The translations under genes and the position numbers were made by a program. A DNA stretch of 64,000 bases, from positions 9,114-73,113 of the forward strand of contig JBBSJP010000020.1 in the NCBI GenBank assembly GCA_038257155.1, given 5' to 3'. Shown here in pieces: positions 45,685 to 55,194 of the stretch (position 1 is its first letter; each line of letters starts with the position of its first letter). Origin of the DNA: JANJTY01 sp038257155. Lineage in GTDB: Bacteria; Pseudomonadota; Gammaproteobacteria; Xanthomonadales; Xanthomonadaceae. Below the pieces are notes generated by a model that did no database searches, had not been told where the DNA came from, and saw only the letters and a program-made list of their open reading frames with translations.

Positions 45685-46650
45685 ATGAAACACCCCGCCC
45701 TGATCTGGTTCAACGGCCGCCTCTGCCCCTGGCAGGACGCCAACGTGCACGTCATGACGCACGCCCTCCACTACGGCTCCTCGGTGTTCGAGGGCATCCG
45801 CTGCTATGCCACGCCGAAGGGCCCGGCGATATTCCGGCTCGAAGAGCACATCGAGCGCCTGTTCGATTCGGCCAAGATCCACGGCATCGCCATGCCCTTC
45901 AGTCCGGAGGCGCTGACCCAGGCTTGCCGCGACGTGGTTGGCGAGAACGGCCTGGCTTCGGCCTACCTGCGCCCGATTGCGTTCCGCGGCCTGGGCAGTT
46001 TCGGTCTCGCGCAGCCGGCCGACGCGCCGGTAGAAGTGGCGATTGCCGCCATCGAGTTCGGCGCCTATCTGGGTGAAGAGGGCCTCAAGCGAGGCATCGA
46101 TGCCTGCGTGTCGAGCTGGTCGCGACCGGCGCCCAATACCTTCCCGAGCGTGGCAAAGGCCGGCGGCAATTACTTGAACAGCCAGCTGGTGGCAAACGAG
46201 GCGCGTCGCCTCGGATTCGGCGAGGGCATCGCGCTGTCGCACGACGGACTGCTCAGCGAAGGCAGCGGCGAGAACCTGTTCCTGGTCAAAAAGGGCGTGC
46301 TGTACACCCCGCCGGGCGCGGCCTCGATCCTGGTTGGCATCACCCGCGATACGGTCTTCCAATTGGCTGCCGACATGGGGCTGACGGTAAAGGAACAGGC
46401 CATGCCACGCGAGATGCTGTACGTCGCCGACGAGGTGTTCATGACCGGCACCGCCGCCGAGATCACGCCAGTGCGCTCGGTCGACGCCATCGTGGTCGGC
46501 AACGGCGCGCGCGGCCCGATTACGGCACAACTGCAGGAGCGCTTCTTTGGCCTGTTCGATGGCCGCACCGAGGATCGGTGGGGTTGGCTGGATTATGTCC
46601 ATCAGGCCGAAGAGTCGGTCGCCCAGTCAAAGCTCACTGTGGTGGCCTGA
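45685..46650 (+). CDS. ilvE: Branched-chain amino acid aminotransferase
   Basis: 321 residues, fold-type IV PLP enzyme. Lys158 in FPSVAKAGGNY is the PLP Schiff-base residue; the family signature E-G-S-G-E-N-L-F and FMTGTAAEITPV are present. Final transamination from glutamate to form Val, Leu and Ile. ATG 45685 is close to the repeat; GTG-free start is clear. Confidence 0.94.
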   Translation: MKHPALIWFNGRLCPWQDANVHVMTHALHYGSSVFEGIRCYATPKGPAIFRLEEHIERLFDSAKIHGIAMPFSPEALTQACRDVVGENGLASAYLRPIAFRGLGSFGLAQPADAPVEVAIAAIEFGAYLGEEGLKRGIDACVSSWSRPAPNTFPSVAKAGGNYLNSQLVANEARRLGFGEGIALSHDGLLSEGSGENLFLVKKGVLYTPPGAASILVGITRDTVFQLAADMGLTVKEQAMPREMLYVADEVFMTGTAAEITPVRSVDAIVVGNGARGPITAQLQERFFGLFDGRTEDRWGWLDYVHQAEESVAQSKLTVVA

Positions 46651-46673
46651 TGGACGGGATTGGGGAAAGCCGA

Positions 46674-46800
46674 GATTCGGGATTCGGGATTCGCTAGAGC
46701 GAACCGCGTCAAGACTCAGCCCACCGCACTTTCCCGCCATCTCGATCCACCAGCAACCTCAACGCCTCCGCACCCCAGCTCTTACGAATCCCGAATCCCG
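46674..46800. repeat. Heptamer repeat GATTCGG in inverted pair
   Basis: Two GATTCGG heptamers and a partial third (46674-46693) face CGAATCCCGAATCCCG (46785-46800). Similar heptamer arrays are common in xanthomonad genomes. They flank the ilvE-leuC gap, ending just before the leuC ATG. Confidence 0.8.
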
Positions 46801-46803
46801 GCC

Positions 46804-48213
46804 ATGCCTACATTGATCGACAAACTCTGGCACTCCCACGAAGTACGCGCCGCCAGCGCCGAAGCGCCGGCCGTGCTGTACATCGACCTGCACCTGGTGC
46901 ACGAAGTGACCTCGCCGCAAGCCTTCGACGAACTTCGCACGCGCGGTCTGCGCGTGCGGCGGCCCGAGCGCACCCTGGCAACGCTTGACCACAGCACGCC
47001 GACCCTGCCGGCAGATGCCACCGGCCTGCTGCCTTATACCGACGCAGCGTCCGCCAAGCAGGTTGCGCAACTGGAGCGCAACTGCGCGGACTTCGGCATT
47101 CGGCTGCACGGCTTCGGCTCCGGTTCGCGCGGCGTGGTGCACGTGATGGGGCCGGAGCTGGGTGCCACCCAGCCCGGCATGACCATTGTCTGCGGCGATT
47201 CGCACACCGCCACGCACGGTGCCTTCGGCGCTTTGGCTTTCGGCATTGGCAGCACCGAGGTTGGCCATGTACTGGCCAGCCAGTGCCTGCTGCTGCGCAA
47301 ACCCAAGACCCTGGCGGTGAACGTGTCCGGGCGGCTCGCGGCAGATGTTTCGGCCAAGGACCTGATCCTGCACATCATCGGCAAGCTGGGCGTCGACGGT
47401 GGCACCGGCCATGCCATCGAGTATCGCGGCGAAGCGATCCGCGCGCTGTCGATGGAGCAACGCATGACCCTGTGCAACATGTCGATCGAGGCCGGCGCGC
47501 GTTCCGGCCTGGTAGCGCCGGACGAGGCCACCTTCGAGTGGCTGCGCGGCCGCCCGATGGCACCGCAGGGCGAAGCCTTCGACGCCGCTGTTGCGCGCTG
47601 GCGCGAGCTGGTTACCGACGAAGGCGCGCGCTTCGGTCGCGAAATCGACATCGATGCCAGCGAGGTCGCGCCGACCATCACCTGGGGCACCAACCCGTCC
47701 CAGGTCATCGCCATCGATCGCAAGGTGCCAATGGCGGCGGACGCGCAGTCACGCCGCTCGCTGGAGTACATGGGCTTCCGCGGTGGCGGCACGCTGGCGG
47801 GCGAGAAGGTCGACGTGGTGTTCATTGGTTCCTGCACCAATGGCCGCCTGTCCGACCTGCGCGAGGCCGCCGCACTCCTGCGCGGGCGTCGGGTTGCTGC
47901 GCATGTGCGCATGCTGGTGGTGCCGGGCTCGGACGCGGTCAAACGCGAAGCCGAAGCCGAAGGCCTTGACCGGATCTTCCTCGACGCAGGTGCGCAGTGG
48001 CGCGAGCCCGGCTGCTCGATGTGTATCGCCATGAATGGCGATCGGGTTTCCGCTGGCGAGCTGTGCGTTTCCACCAGCAACCGCAACTTCGAGGGCCGCC
48101 AGGGACAGGGTGCCCGTACCGTTCTCGCAAGCCCTGCCACTGCCGCGGCCTGCGCGGTGGCAGGGCATATCGCCGATCCGAGGGCGATGGCTGACATCGA
48201 ACGCGCGGCGTAG
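46804..48213 (+). CDS. leuC: Isopropylmalate isomerase large subunit
   Basis: 469 residues, aconitase family. The [4Fe-4S] Cys ligands lie in FIGSCTNGR and EPGCSMCIAMN; CGDSHTATHGAFGALAFGIG is the substrate-binding loop. With LeuD it isomerises 2- to 3-isopropylmalate. ATG 46804 matches the family start (MPTLIDKLW). Length matches E. coli LeuC (466). Confidence 0.95.
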   Translation: MPTLIDKLWHSHEVRAASAEAPAVLYIDLHLVHEVTSPQAFDELRTRGLRVRRPERTLATLDHSTPTLPADATGLLPYTDAASAKQVAQLERNCADFGIRLHGFGSGSRGVVHVMGPELGATQPGMTIVCGDSHTATHGAFGALAFGIGSTEVGHVLASQCLLLRKPKTLAVNVSGRLAADVSAKDLILHIIGKLGVDGGTGHAIEYRGEAIRALSMEQRMTLCNMSIEAGARSGLVAPDEATFEWLRGRPMAPQGEAFDAAVARWRELVTDEGARFGREIDIDASEVAPTITWGTNPSQVIAIDRKVPMAADAQSRRSLEYMGFRGGGTLAGEKVDVVFIGSCTNGRLSDLREAAALLRGRRVAAHVRMLVVPGSDAVKREAEAEGLDRIFLDAGAQWREPGCSMCIAMNGDRVSAGELCVSTSNRNFEGRQGQGARTVLASPATAAACAVAGHIADPRAMADIERAA

Positions 48214-48236
48214 CTATTGGAACCCCTCTCAGTTGA

Positions 48237-48341
48237 GCCCCTCTCCCTGCGGGAGAGGGGTTGGGGTGAGGGGCGATTCGAAGCACGTCTCCAGGTTTGC
48301 CCCTCACCCCCAGCCCCTCTCCCGCAAGCGGGAGAGGGGAG
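48237..48341. repeat. REPIN-like pair between leuC and leuD
   Basis: CCCCTCTCCCTGCGGGAGAG, TTGGGGTGAGGGG, spacer, then CCCCTCACCCCCAGCCCC with CTCCCGCAAGCGGGAG hairpin. Two hairpins with inverted outer arms. Confidence 0.92.
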
Positions 48342-48361
48342 CAAAAACCCAAGGCCCCACC

Positions 48362-48940
48362 ATGCAATCCTTCACCCGAATCGAATCCACCATCGCACGG
48401 CTGCCCAGCAGCGACATCGACACCGACCAGATCATCCCGGCGCGCTTCCTCACCACCACCCAGCGCGCGGGGTTGGGCCAGCATTGCTTTGCCGACTGGC
48501 GCTTTGATGCAGCCGGCAACGAACGCGCCGATTTTCCGCTCAACCTGCCCGCCGCGCGCAACGCCGGCATCCTGCTGGCAGGACGCAATTTCGGCTGCGG
48601 CAGTTCGCGCGAGCACGCACCCTGGGCCTTGCTCGACTACGGCATCCGCGTGGTGATCGCGACCCGCATTGCCGACATCTTCCGCGCCAATTCGTTAAAG
48701 AATGGGCTGCTGCCGATTGAGGTGTCGGAGGCCGACTGGCAACTCTTGGATGCCTTCGTTGGGCGCTCGATCGCGGTGGATCTGGAGCAGGAGCAGATCG
48801 AACTTCCCGATGGGTCATGCATCGCGTTTACGGTTGAGCGATTTGCGCGGCAGTGCTTGTTGAAGGGTGTCGATCAGCTCGGCTATCTGATGGATTGTGA
48901 GGTTGAGATTGCTGATTTTGAGAGGGCGAGAGCTGCGTGA
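48362..48940 (+). CDS. leuD: Isopropylmalate isomerase small subunit
   Basis: 192 residues, the swivel domain partner of LeuC. Motifs DIDTDQIIPARFL near the start and NFGCGSSREHAPWAL, the conserved aconitase swivel loop. ATG 48362 is preceded by GGGGAGC-like purines from the repeat. Length is close to E. coli LeuD (201). Confidence 0.95.
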   Translation: MQSFTRIESTIARLPSSDIDTDQIIPARFLTTTQRAGLGQHCFADWRFDAAGNERADFPLNLPAARNAGILLAGRNFGCGSSREHAPWALLDYGIRVVIATRIADIFRANSLKNGLLPIEVSEADWQLLDAFVGRSIAVDLEQEQIELPDGSCIAFTVERFARQCLLKGVDQLGYLMDCEVEIADFERARAA

Positions 48941-48996
48941 CCTCGACCTTGTCATTTGCTGGCGGTTTGTCCAACGAGGGAGGTTGTTGGAGGGGG

Positions 48997-49754
48997 GATC
49001 TTGATCCGCCATTGCGGAGTGGTTGGATTGCTTACCCAAAGATCAAGATCAAGAGCCTTCTCTGCGCTGCGCGCAGCGAGTCACTTCTCTTTGCTTGCCC
49101 AAAGAGAAGTAACCAAGAGAAAGGGCACCCCGGATTTCCCGCCCCGCGCATGGAGCGCGCGCGGGGTACCCTGCGTTGCTCAGAATCCGTCGGCCGGCGC
49201 GAACTCGGCCATCCATGGCCTCGGACATGCGCGCCTTTCCCCGCCGAATTCTTCCGCTACTCGGCGGAAAATAAACGGGGATTCAGAGCGAACAGCCAGA
49301 AGCCTGCCTCGTTTCGTGCTGCGGCTTCACTCGCTCCGCTGACGAGTGGGTGGCATCGCTGCGCTCGCCACCAATTGACCGAAGCGGGAGCTGCTGTTGC
49401 TCCTGTTGTTGCTCTTGGCTCTTTAGGTCCCCATCGGCTCGTGCCGAGCAGCGGAGCCAGGGCCGGGGGAAAGGCCCGCATGTTTGAGCACATGGATGTG
49501 CGAGTTCGGGCCGGCCCGGTCATGGCGAGCAGCGCAGGGGACCGCGCGGGGCTTTTTCCGCGCGGCGCGAGACTGGGGTGTCCTTCTCTTTGGTTACTTT
49601 CTCTTGGACAAGCAAGAGAAAGTGACTCGCTGCCCGCAGGGCGCGAAAGCTCTTGATCTTGATTTCGCTGTTGATGCCGCTGTTGATCTTGAACTTGATG
49701 TAGCCGTTGCTTTCGCACAGCAAACCAACCACCCCGCAATGGCGGATCAAGATC
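48997..49754. mobile_element. Large nested inverted-repeat element between leuD and leuB
   Basis: A 758-bp non-coding block. Outer arms GATCTTGATCCGCCATTGCGG (48997-49017, 49734-49754) are a perfect 21-bp inverted repeat, extended to about 35 bp with three mismatches. Inner arms (about 49075-49150 and 49555-49640) share CAGCGAGTCACTT, CAAGAGAAAG and TAACCAAGAGAAAGG-type sequence in inverse orientation. No transposase gene is present. It resembles repeated elements I recall from xanthomonads. The remaining gap (48941-49851) holds no credible gene. Confidence 0.8.
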
Positions 49755-49851
49755 CGCCCTCCCACAGCCGCCTGATTCGCACAAGCAGAATCCACCATCA
49801 GACTGCCTCTGCCGCCCAACTCATCACCATCCACACAACACGACGCAAACA

Positions 49852-50931
49852 ATGAAAGCCACCATCGCATTCCTTCCCGGTGACGGCATCGGCCCCGAAG
49901 TCTGTGCCGAAGCGCGCAAGCTGCTCGATGCCATCGCGGCGCGCTACGGCCACCAATTCAATATCGAGGAAGCCCTGATCGGCGGCATCGCCATCGACGC
50001 GATGGGCGATCCGCTGCCGGCGCCGACCGAGGCGCTTTGTCGGCGAGCCGATGCGGTGCTGCTCGGTGCCGTTGGCGGACCGCAGTGGTCGGACCCGAAT
50101 GCCTCGGTGCGTCCCGAGCAGGGCCTGCTCAGATTGCGTGCTGCGCTCGGTGTCTACGCCAACCTGCGCCCGGTCAAGCCGCATCCGGTCGCAGCCAAAC
50201 ATGCGCCGCTCAAGCCGAAGCTGCTGAAGGGTGTCGATATCCTGTTCGTGCGCGAACTGACCGGTGGCAGCTACTTCGGCGAGAAGCGGCGCGATGCCGA
50301 GTCGGCGTTCGATGGCTGCCGCTACACCGTGGCCGAGATCGAGCGCGTCACCCGCACTGCGGCCCTGCTCGCACGTCAGCGCAGCGGACGCATCACCCAG
50401 GTCGACAAGGCAAACGTGCTGGAGACCTCGCGGCTGTGGCGCGCCACGGTCTCGCGCGTGATACGCGACGAGTTTCCCGATGTGTCGGTCGAGCACGTGC
50501 TGGTCGATGCGATGGCCATGTATCTGCTGACCCGGCCGGCCAGCTTCGACGTGGTGCTGACCGAGAACCTGTTTGGCGACATCCTCACCGACGAGGCCGC
50601 GGTTCTGGCGGGCTCAATGGGTCTGCTGCCGTCGGCCTCGCTGGGCGAAGGTCGCAAGGGGCTTTACGAACCGATCCACGGCTCGGCCCCGGACATCGCC
50701 GGCAAGGGCATCGCAAATCCCTACGCGACCCTGCTGTCGGTGGCCCTGTTGTTGCGTCATTCGCTGGAGTTGGACGACGAAGCGGCAGCGGTGGAAGCGG
50801 CCGTGTCGCAGGCGCTGGATGATGGCGTGCTGACGCGTGACCTGAAGGCGCGCGGCGCAGTGAGTACATCCGAGGCGGGTGATGCGGTGATTGCGCGGCT
50901 TCCGCGGGTGTCGAAGCGGAAGGCGGCCTAA
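49852..50931 (+). CDS. leuB: 3-Isopropylmalate dehydrogenase
   Basis: 359 residues. LPGDGIGPE near the N-terminus, substrate/Mg residues in VDAMAMYLL, NLFGDILTDEAA and the NAD motif EPIHGSAPDIAGKGIANP. Oxidatively decarboxylates 3-isopropylmalate to the leucine 2-oxo acid. Despite the 900-bp repeat block upstream, the gene is in the same orientation as leuCD; whether it shares their transcript is uncertain. Confidence 0.95.
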   Translation: MKATIAFLPGDGIGPEVCAEARKLLDAIAARYGHQFNIEEALIGGIAIDAMGDPLPAPTEALCRRADAVLLGAVGGPQWSDPNASVRPEQGLLRLRAALGVYANLRPVKPHPVAAKHAPLKPKLLKGVDILFVRELTGGSYFGEKRRDAESAFDGCRYTVAEIERVTRTAALLARQRSGRITQVDKANVLETSRLWRATVSRVIRDEFPDVSVEHVLVDAMAMYLLTRPASFDVVLTENLFGDILTDEAAVLAGSMGLLPSASLGEGRKGLYEPIHGSAPDIAGKGIANPYATLLSVALLLRHSLELDDEAAAVEAAVSQALDDGVLTRDLKARGAVSTSEAGDAVIARLPRVSKRKAA

Positions 50932-50947
50932 TCGTACGTGCGCTTTA

Positions 50948-51117
50948 GCCCCTCTCCCTGTGGGAGAGGGGTTGGGGAGAGGGTCCGATCTCGCGTCTGC
51001 CCTCCCGTTCCTCCAAGTGCAAAGCCAAGAAGTCGAGCCCCGAAAGTGCACGCAGCCACCGACCCAACACCGTATTCGCACCCTCTCCCCAACCCCTCTC
51101 CCAACGGGAGAGGGGCT
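50948..51117. repeat. REPIN-like pair between leuB and ilvA
   Basis: CCCCTCTCCCTGTGGGAGAGGG, a longer ~95-bp spacer, then CCCTCTCCCCAACCCCTC and ACGGGAGAGGGGCT. The right unit is read through in the ilvA frame. Confidence 0.9.
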
Positions 51118-52641
51118 GATGCAGGCTCCTGGCTACGCGCCATCCTCACCGCACCTGTCTACGACGTCGCCAAACGCACCCCACTTGAGCCGGCACCGCG
51201 GCTGTCGGCGCGGCTTGGCGCCAACGTGCTGCTCAAGCGTGAAGACCTGCAACCGGTGTTCTCGTTCAAGCTGCGCGGCGCCTACAACCGTCTGGTGCAG
51301 CTGACTGCCGAAGAACGCGCACGCGGCGTGCTGGCGATCTCGGCCGGCAATCATGCACAAGGCGTGGCGCTGGGCGCGCGGGAGCTGGGCATCGATGCGC
51401 TGATCGTGATGCCCGCCACCACGCCACGCATCAAGGTCGAGGCGGTGCGCGCGCTGGGTGCACGCATCGAACTGCATGGCGACAGCTATGACGAAGCCGC
51501 CCGCCACGGCATGCAGCTGGCGACGGAGCAGGGCCGCAGCCTGATCCATCCCTACGACGATCCGGCCGTCATCGCCGGGCAGGGCACGGTGGCGATGGAG
51601 TTGCTTGCACAGCGCCATGGACGGCTCGATGCGGTATTCATCCCGGTCGGCGGTGGCGGGCTGTGCGCCGGCATGGCGGTCTATTTGAAGAGCCTCGATC
51701 CGTCAATCCGGGTGATTGCAGTGGAACCTGCTGACGCCGCCTGTCTCAAGGCAGCACTGGAGGCCGGCGAGCCCACGCCCTTGGCCGAAGTCGGTCTGTT
51801 CGTCGACGGCTGCGCGGTACGCACCATCGGCACCCATACCTTCGCCCTGCTTCGCGAGTTCGTCGATGAGGTGGTGACAGTCGACAGCGACCAGGTCTGC
51901 GCCGCGATCCGCGACGTGTTCGAGGACACCCGCAGCATCGTCGAGCCAGCTGGAGCCCTGGCGTTGGCCGGCCTGAAACGTTGGGTGGCCGAGCACGGCG
52001 GCGAGGAGCGCAACCTGGTCGCGGTGCTGTCCGGCGCCAACATGAATTTCGATCGCCTGGGTCACATTGCCGAGCGCGCCGAGATCGGCGAGCAACACGA
52101 GGCGCTGTTCGGCGTCACCATTCCCGAGCGTCCCGGCAGTTTCCTGGATTTCTGCCGCGTGATCGGGCAGCGCGCCGTGACCGAGTTCAACTACCGCTAT
52201 CACTATGCGCAGGCCGCGCAGGTCTATGTCGGCATCGCACTGAAGGGCGGCAGCGCCGAGCGCATCGCCATCCGCCAGGCACTGCAGGACGCCGGCTACG
52301 CGGCGGCTGACTACACCGAGAATGAACTGGCGCGCCTGCATGTGCGGCACCTGGTCGGCGGACCGGCGGCCAGCGAAACGCGTGAACGCGTGTTCCGCTT
52401 CGAGTTTCCCGAGCGCCCGGGTGCCCTGCTGCGCTTTCTGGAAACCCTCGGCACACGCTGGAACATCTCCCTGTTCCATTACCGTAACCACGGTGCGGCC
52501 TACGGTCGGGTGTTGGCCGGCTTCCAGGTCGAGGCCCCTGATGATGCCGACTTTGAAGCTGGTCTGGCGCGCCTGGCCTTCTGGTGCCGCGAGGAGAGCG
52601 ACAACCCGGCGTTGCGTCAGTTTCTTGGTGCCACGCCTTGA
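51046..52641 (+). CDS. ilvA: Threonine dehydratase, biosynthetic
   Basis: 531 residues from GTG 51046. PLP-Lys in FSFKLRGAYN, GGGGLCAG phosphate loop, and two C-terminal ACT-like regulatory regions (FGVTIPERPGSFLDFC and FRFEFPERPGALLRFL), the form inhibited by isoleucine. Makes 2-oxobutanoate for isoleucine. No start codon lies immediately before the conserved AGSWLRAIL; the only nearby in-frame starts (GTG 51046, GTG 50938) put repeat-encoded residues (HPLPNPSPNGRGAD) at the N-terminus. Start uncertain, function secure. Confidence 0.9.
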   Translation: MHAATDPTPYSHPLPNPSPNGRGADAGSWLRAILTAPVYDVAKRTPLEPAPRLSARLGANVLLKREDLQPVFSFKLRGAYNRLVQLTAEERARGVLAISAGNHAQGVALGARELGIDALIVMPATTPRIKVEAVRALGARIELHGDSYDEAARHGMQLATEQGRSLIHPYDDPAVIAGQGTVAMELLAQRHGRLDAVFIPVGGGGLCAGMAVYLKSLDPSIRVIAVEPADAACLKAALEAGEPTPLAEVGLFVDGCAVRTIGTHTFALLREFVDEVVTVDSDQVCAAIRDVFEDTRSIVEPAGALALAGLKRWVAEHGGEERNLVAVLSGANMNFDRLGHIAERAEIGEQHEALFGVTIPERPGSFLDFCRVIGQRAVTEFNYRYHYAQAAQVYVGIALKGGSAERIAIRQALQDAGYAAADYTENELARLHVRHLVGGPAASETRERVFRFEFPERPGALLRFLETLGTRWNISLFHYRNHGAAYGRVLAGFQVEAPDDADFEAGLARLAFWCREESDNPALRQFLGATP

Positions 52642-52747
52642 GGGTCCAAGGCGGCGGACCTTGCTTCCCGCGCTCCTGCATCAGGCGAATTAGGCATCCG
52701 TAAGCTGCTGCGGCGATACTCTGCGCCTTGTCCTGGTTCCGGTCTGC

Positions 52748-53539
52748 ATGCGCGCTTTTTTCCTGACACTGGTGCTGTTCTCTTCGCCGGCCCTGGCTTG
52801 GGGTGAATTCGGTCATCGTCTGGTCGGTGAGCTGGCCGAGCGCCAGCTCTCCTCGGCTGCCCGCGCCGCAGTGGCCGAGCTGCTCCAGCATGAGCGGGAG
52901 CCGACCCTGGCGGGCGTGGCCGCATGGGCCGATCAGGTCCGTGAAGCCGAACTGGAAGACTACGCGCACACGCGCAGCTGGCATTTCCTCAACTTTCCCA
53001 GCCTCGACTGCGATTACGTGCCGGCGCGCGATTGCCCGGATGGCAACTGCATCGTGGCTGCAATCACCAGTCAGGCGCGCGTGTTGGCTGATCGCAGTCA
53101 GCCCGCGATGTTGCGCACCGAGGCCCTCAAGTTTCTGGTGCACTTGATTGGCGATGTGCACCAGCCCCTGCATGCCGGGCTCGCCCGCGATCGCGGTGGC
53201 AACAACTTCCAGGTCAACGTGAGTGGGCAGGGCAGCAATCTGCATGTCGTGTGGGATTCGACGATCCTGCGTGGCGGACCTCGCGGCATCACTGCGTACG
53301 CTGCGTATCTCGAGCAGGGCCTGGTCGACGTGGACAGCAGCACGAAGGCGGCGCCAAATGCCGCCGCGGCGTGGGCGCTGGAGTCGTGCCGTCTGTTGCG
53401 TGAGCAGGAAATCTACCCGTCAAGGCGCCGCATCGGCCCGGCCTACCTGGATCGCTTCCGCCCCCTGGCCGAAAGGCGCCTGCAGCAGGCTTCCCAGCGG
53501 CTGGCCGAAGTACTGGAGACGGCTCTGGCACCGAAATGA
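52748..53539 (+). CDS. Secreted S1/P1-type nuclease
   Basis: 263 residues. Signal peptide ends at ALA-W18; the mature N-terminal Trp and H in WGEFGH, H in YAHTRSWHF, and HLIGDVHQPLH provide the three-zinc-site ligands of S1/P1 nucleases. Degrades single-stranded DNA and RNA and removes 3'-phosphate in the periplasm or outside the cell. Length matches the family. Upstream of a phosphatase, 52 bp apart. Confidence 0.88.
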   Translation: MRAFFLTLVLFSSPALAWGEFGHRLVGELAERQLSSAARAAVAELLQHEREPTLAGVAAWADQVREAELEDYAHTRSWHFLNFPSLDCDYVPARDCPDGNCIVAAITSQARVLADRSQPAMLRTEALKFLVHLIGDVHQPLHAGLARDRGGNNFQVNVSGQGSNLHVVWDSTILRGGPRGITAYAAYLEQGLVDVDSSTKAAPNAAAAWALESCRLLREQEIYPSRRRIGPAYLDRFRPLAERRLQQASQRLAEVLETALAPK

Positions 53540-53591
53540 GGCGCGGCAAAGCGCGGTCTCGATGGCATGGTTCTCGAATCAGGAGTTGAGC

Positions 53592-54497
53592 ATGAATGTC
53601 GTTCGTCGCATCACCACTTCCTCGCAATGCCGTGCAGCCGCGTTGCTGCTCTTGCTCGGTTTTCTTGGGGGTTGTGCAACTCCTGCCCAACGTGGCTCCG
53701 ATGCGCAGGCTGCCAGCCATGCTGCCCACGACAATCTCAACGCAAGCTTGTGGATGCAGGCTTCAGCCGAGTACCACGCAGCGGTGGCGGGCAGCTACGC
53801 CCTGGCGCGACAGCAACTCGATGCGGCGCTGGCAGATTCGACCTGGGATGCCCTGCCGCCTACCGAGCGCGCCGCCATCGCACGGCGCAGTTTCGAGAGC
53901 CTGCCGCCGGCTGTCATCGCCGACGCGGACGAAACCCTGATCGACAATTCGCCATTCCAGGCGCGCGATATTCTTGCCAACCGTAAGTTTGACTCCAGCA
54001 ACTGGCTTGCATGGGTCAGCGAATCTCGTGCCCGGGCATTGCCCGGCGCGGTCGAGTTTGCCCAGTACGCGGCCAGTCGCGGGGTCACGGTTTACTACGT
54101 CACCAATCGTGATGCGCCGGCCGAGCTCGAGGCGACGATCGCAAACTTGCGCAAGCTCGGCTTTCCTGTGGCCGAAGACGCCAGCAATGTGTTGCTGCGT
54201 GGCGATCCACGTGCGCCGGCGCGCGAAAAGGGCGAGCGGCGGCGCTGGGTCGGCGAACGACATCGCGTTCTGTTGATGTTGGGCGACAACCTCGGCGACT
54301 TCCTCGACGGCATCAAGGTGGGCCGTGAGCAGCGTCAGGCCTTGGTCGAAGCACATGCCGGATTTTGGGGTGCGCGCTGGATCATGCTGCCAAATCCCAG
54401 CTATGGCTCTTGGGAAGACGCCGAGATGCTGGACTGCGGAGAGAGCGGCAAGGGCAATCCGACCGCCTGCAAGCGCAGCCGCCTGCGCCAGGATTGA
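53592..54497 (+). CDS. Lipoprotein acid phosphatase, HAD class IIIB (e(P4)-like)
   Basis: 301 residues. Lipobox FLGGC; HAD motif I as DADETLID (DxDxT), motif II in YYVTNRD, motif III LMLGDNLGDF. The e(P4)/class-C acid phosphatases are outer-membrane lipoproteins that dephosphorylate nucleotides. Together with the S1 nuclease it suggests use of extracellular nucleic acids for phosphate or nucleosides. ATG 53592 precedes the signal; the ORF upstream is open but unrelated. Confidence 0.87.
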   Translation: MNVVRRITTSSQCRAAALLLLLGFLGGCATPAQRGSDAQAASHAAHDNLNASLWMQASAEYHAAVAGSYALARQQLDAALADSTWDALPPTERAAIARRSFESLPPAVIADADETLIDNSPFQARDILANRKFDSSNWLAWVSESRARALPGAVEFAQYAASRGVTVYYVTNRDAPAELEATIANLRKLGFPVAEDASNVLLRGDPRAPAREKGERRRWVGERHRVLLMLGDNLGDFLDGIKVGREQRQALVEAHAGFWGARWIMLPNPSYGSWEDAEMLDCGESGKGNPTACKRSRLRQD

Positions 54498-54768
54498 AGC
54501 GCCAAGCCCTGGTTTAAGGCGATAGCCGGCCTTTCCAGAGAGGCCCGCTGTGGGGGAGGCCGCGCAAGCGCGCGGCTGCTGAGGATTTGGCAGGACCAAC
54601 AAGGCCGCGGGAGCAGGGCGCTCGGGTTCGACGTATCGACTCGCGCCGCTCCGACGCCACCCTGGCTGATTTCACCCCTACAATGTCGTATCCGCCACTT
54701 CGTGAAGGCTCTGTCGCGGCTCACGCTGTGTCCACACCCGGTCACCCGACCGGTCCCTGGAGACCACC
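54498..54768. other. Intergenic region, no gene seen
   Basis: 271 bp after the acid phosphatase. Contains GCGCAAGCGCGC and a GGCCTTTCCAGAGAGGCC dyad that may act as a terminator. No supported coding frame. Confidence 0.4.
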
Positions 54769-55194
54769 ATGAAACGCAGCAATCTGCTCCTGCTTGCTCT
54801 TGCAGCCCTCAGCACCGGTGCCATCGCCTCGATCCCCTCACCTGCGCCGGTCTACAGCGAGGGCAGCCAGTACACCGCGGTCCTGCAGCAGGGTGCGGGG
54901 CATTGGCGGCTGACGCCGGCCCATGGCCAGGACCTGTTGATCCACGCCGACGAAGCCGACTGCGGCAGCGACAATCCCTCCCTGCCCAGTGGCCTGTGGA
55001 TGCTGGTCCGTGAATCCGACGGCAGCGCGGCGCTGCTGGCACCCTCGGTCACGACGCTGCCGGCCGGACACCCGGAGCGCGTGGCATTGCGCGACTGCGA
55101 AGCGGCGGACCAGCCGGGCCTGGCCCTGAACCTGCCGCGTCCGCTGCTGGAATGGATCGCGCAGAGTTCCGGCGCGGTGCTGTTGACCGACTGA
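54769..55194 (+). CDS. Small secreted protein, unknown
   Basis: 141 residues. Signal peptide (TGAIA-SIP), then a beta-rich mature region with two Cys (ADCGSDN, RDCEAAD). No domain recognised. Its stop TGA overlaps the next start (TGATG), so it is coupled to the AraC-type regulator. Confidence 0.65.
   Translation: MKRSNLLLLALAALSTGAIASIPSPAPVYSEGSQYTAVLQQGAGHWRLTPAHGQDLLIHADEADCGSDNPSLPSGLWMLVRESDGSAALLAPSVTTLPAGHPERVALRDCEAADQPGLALNLPRPLLEWIAQSSGAVLLTD

Noticed and set aside
48941..49851. Hidden genes (frames of 128-239 residues) between leuD and leuB
   Set aside because: Frames exist on both strands only because the region is GC-rich and palindromic; they share inverted-repeat sequence and show no domains.
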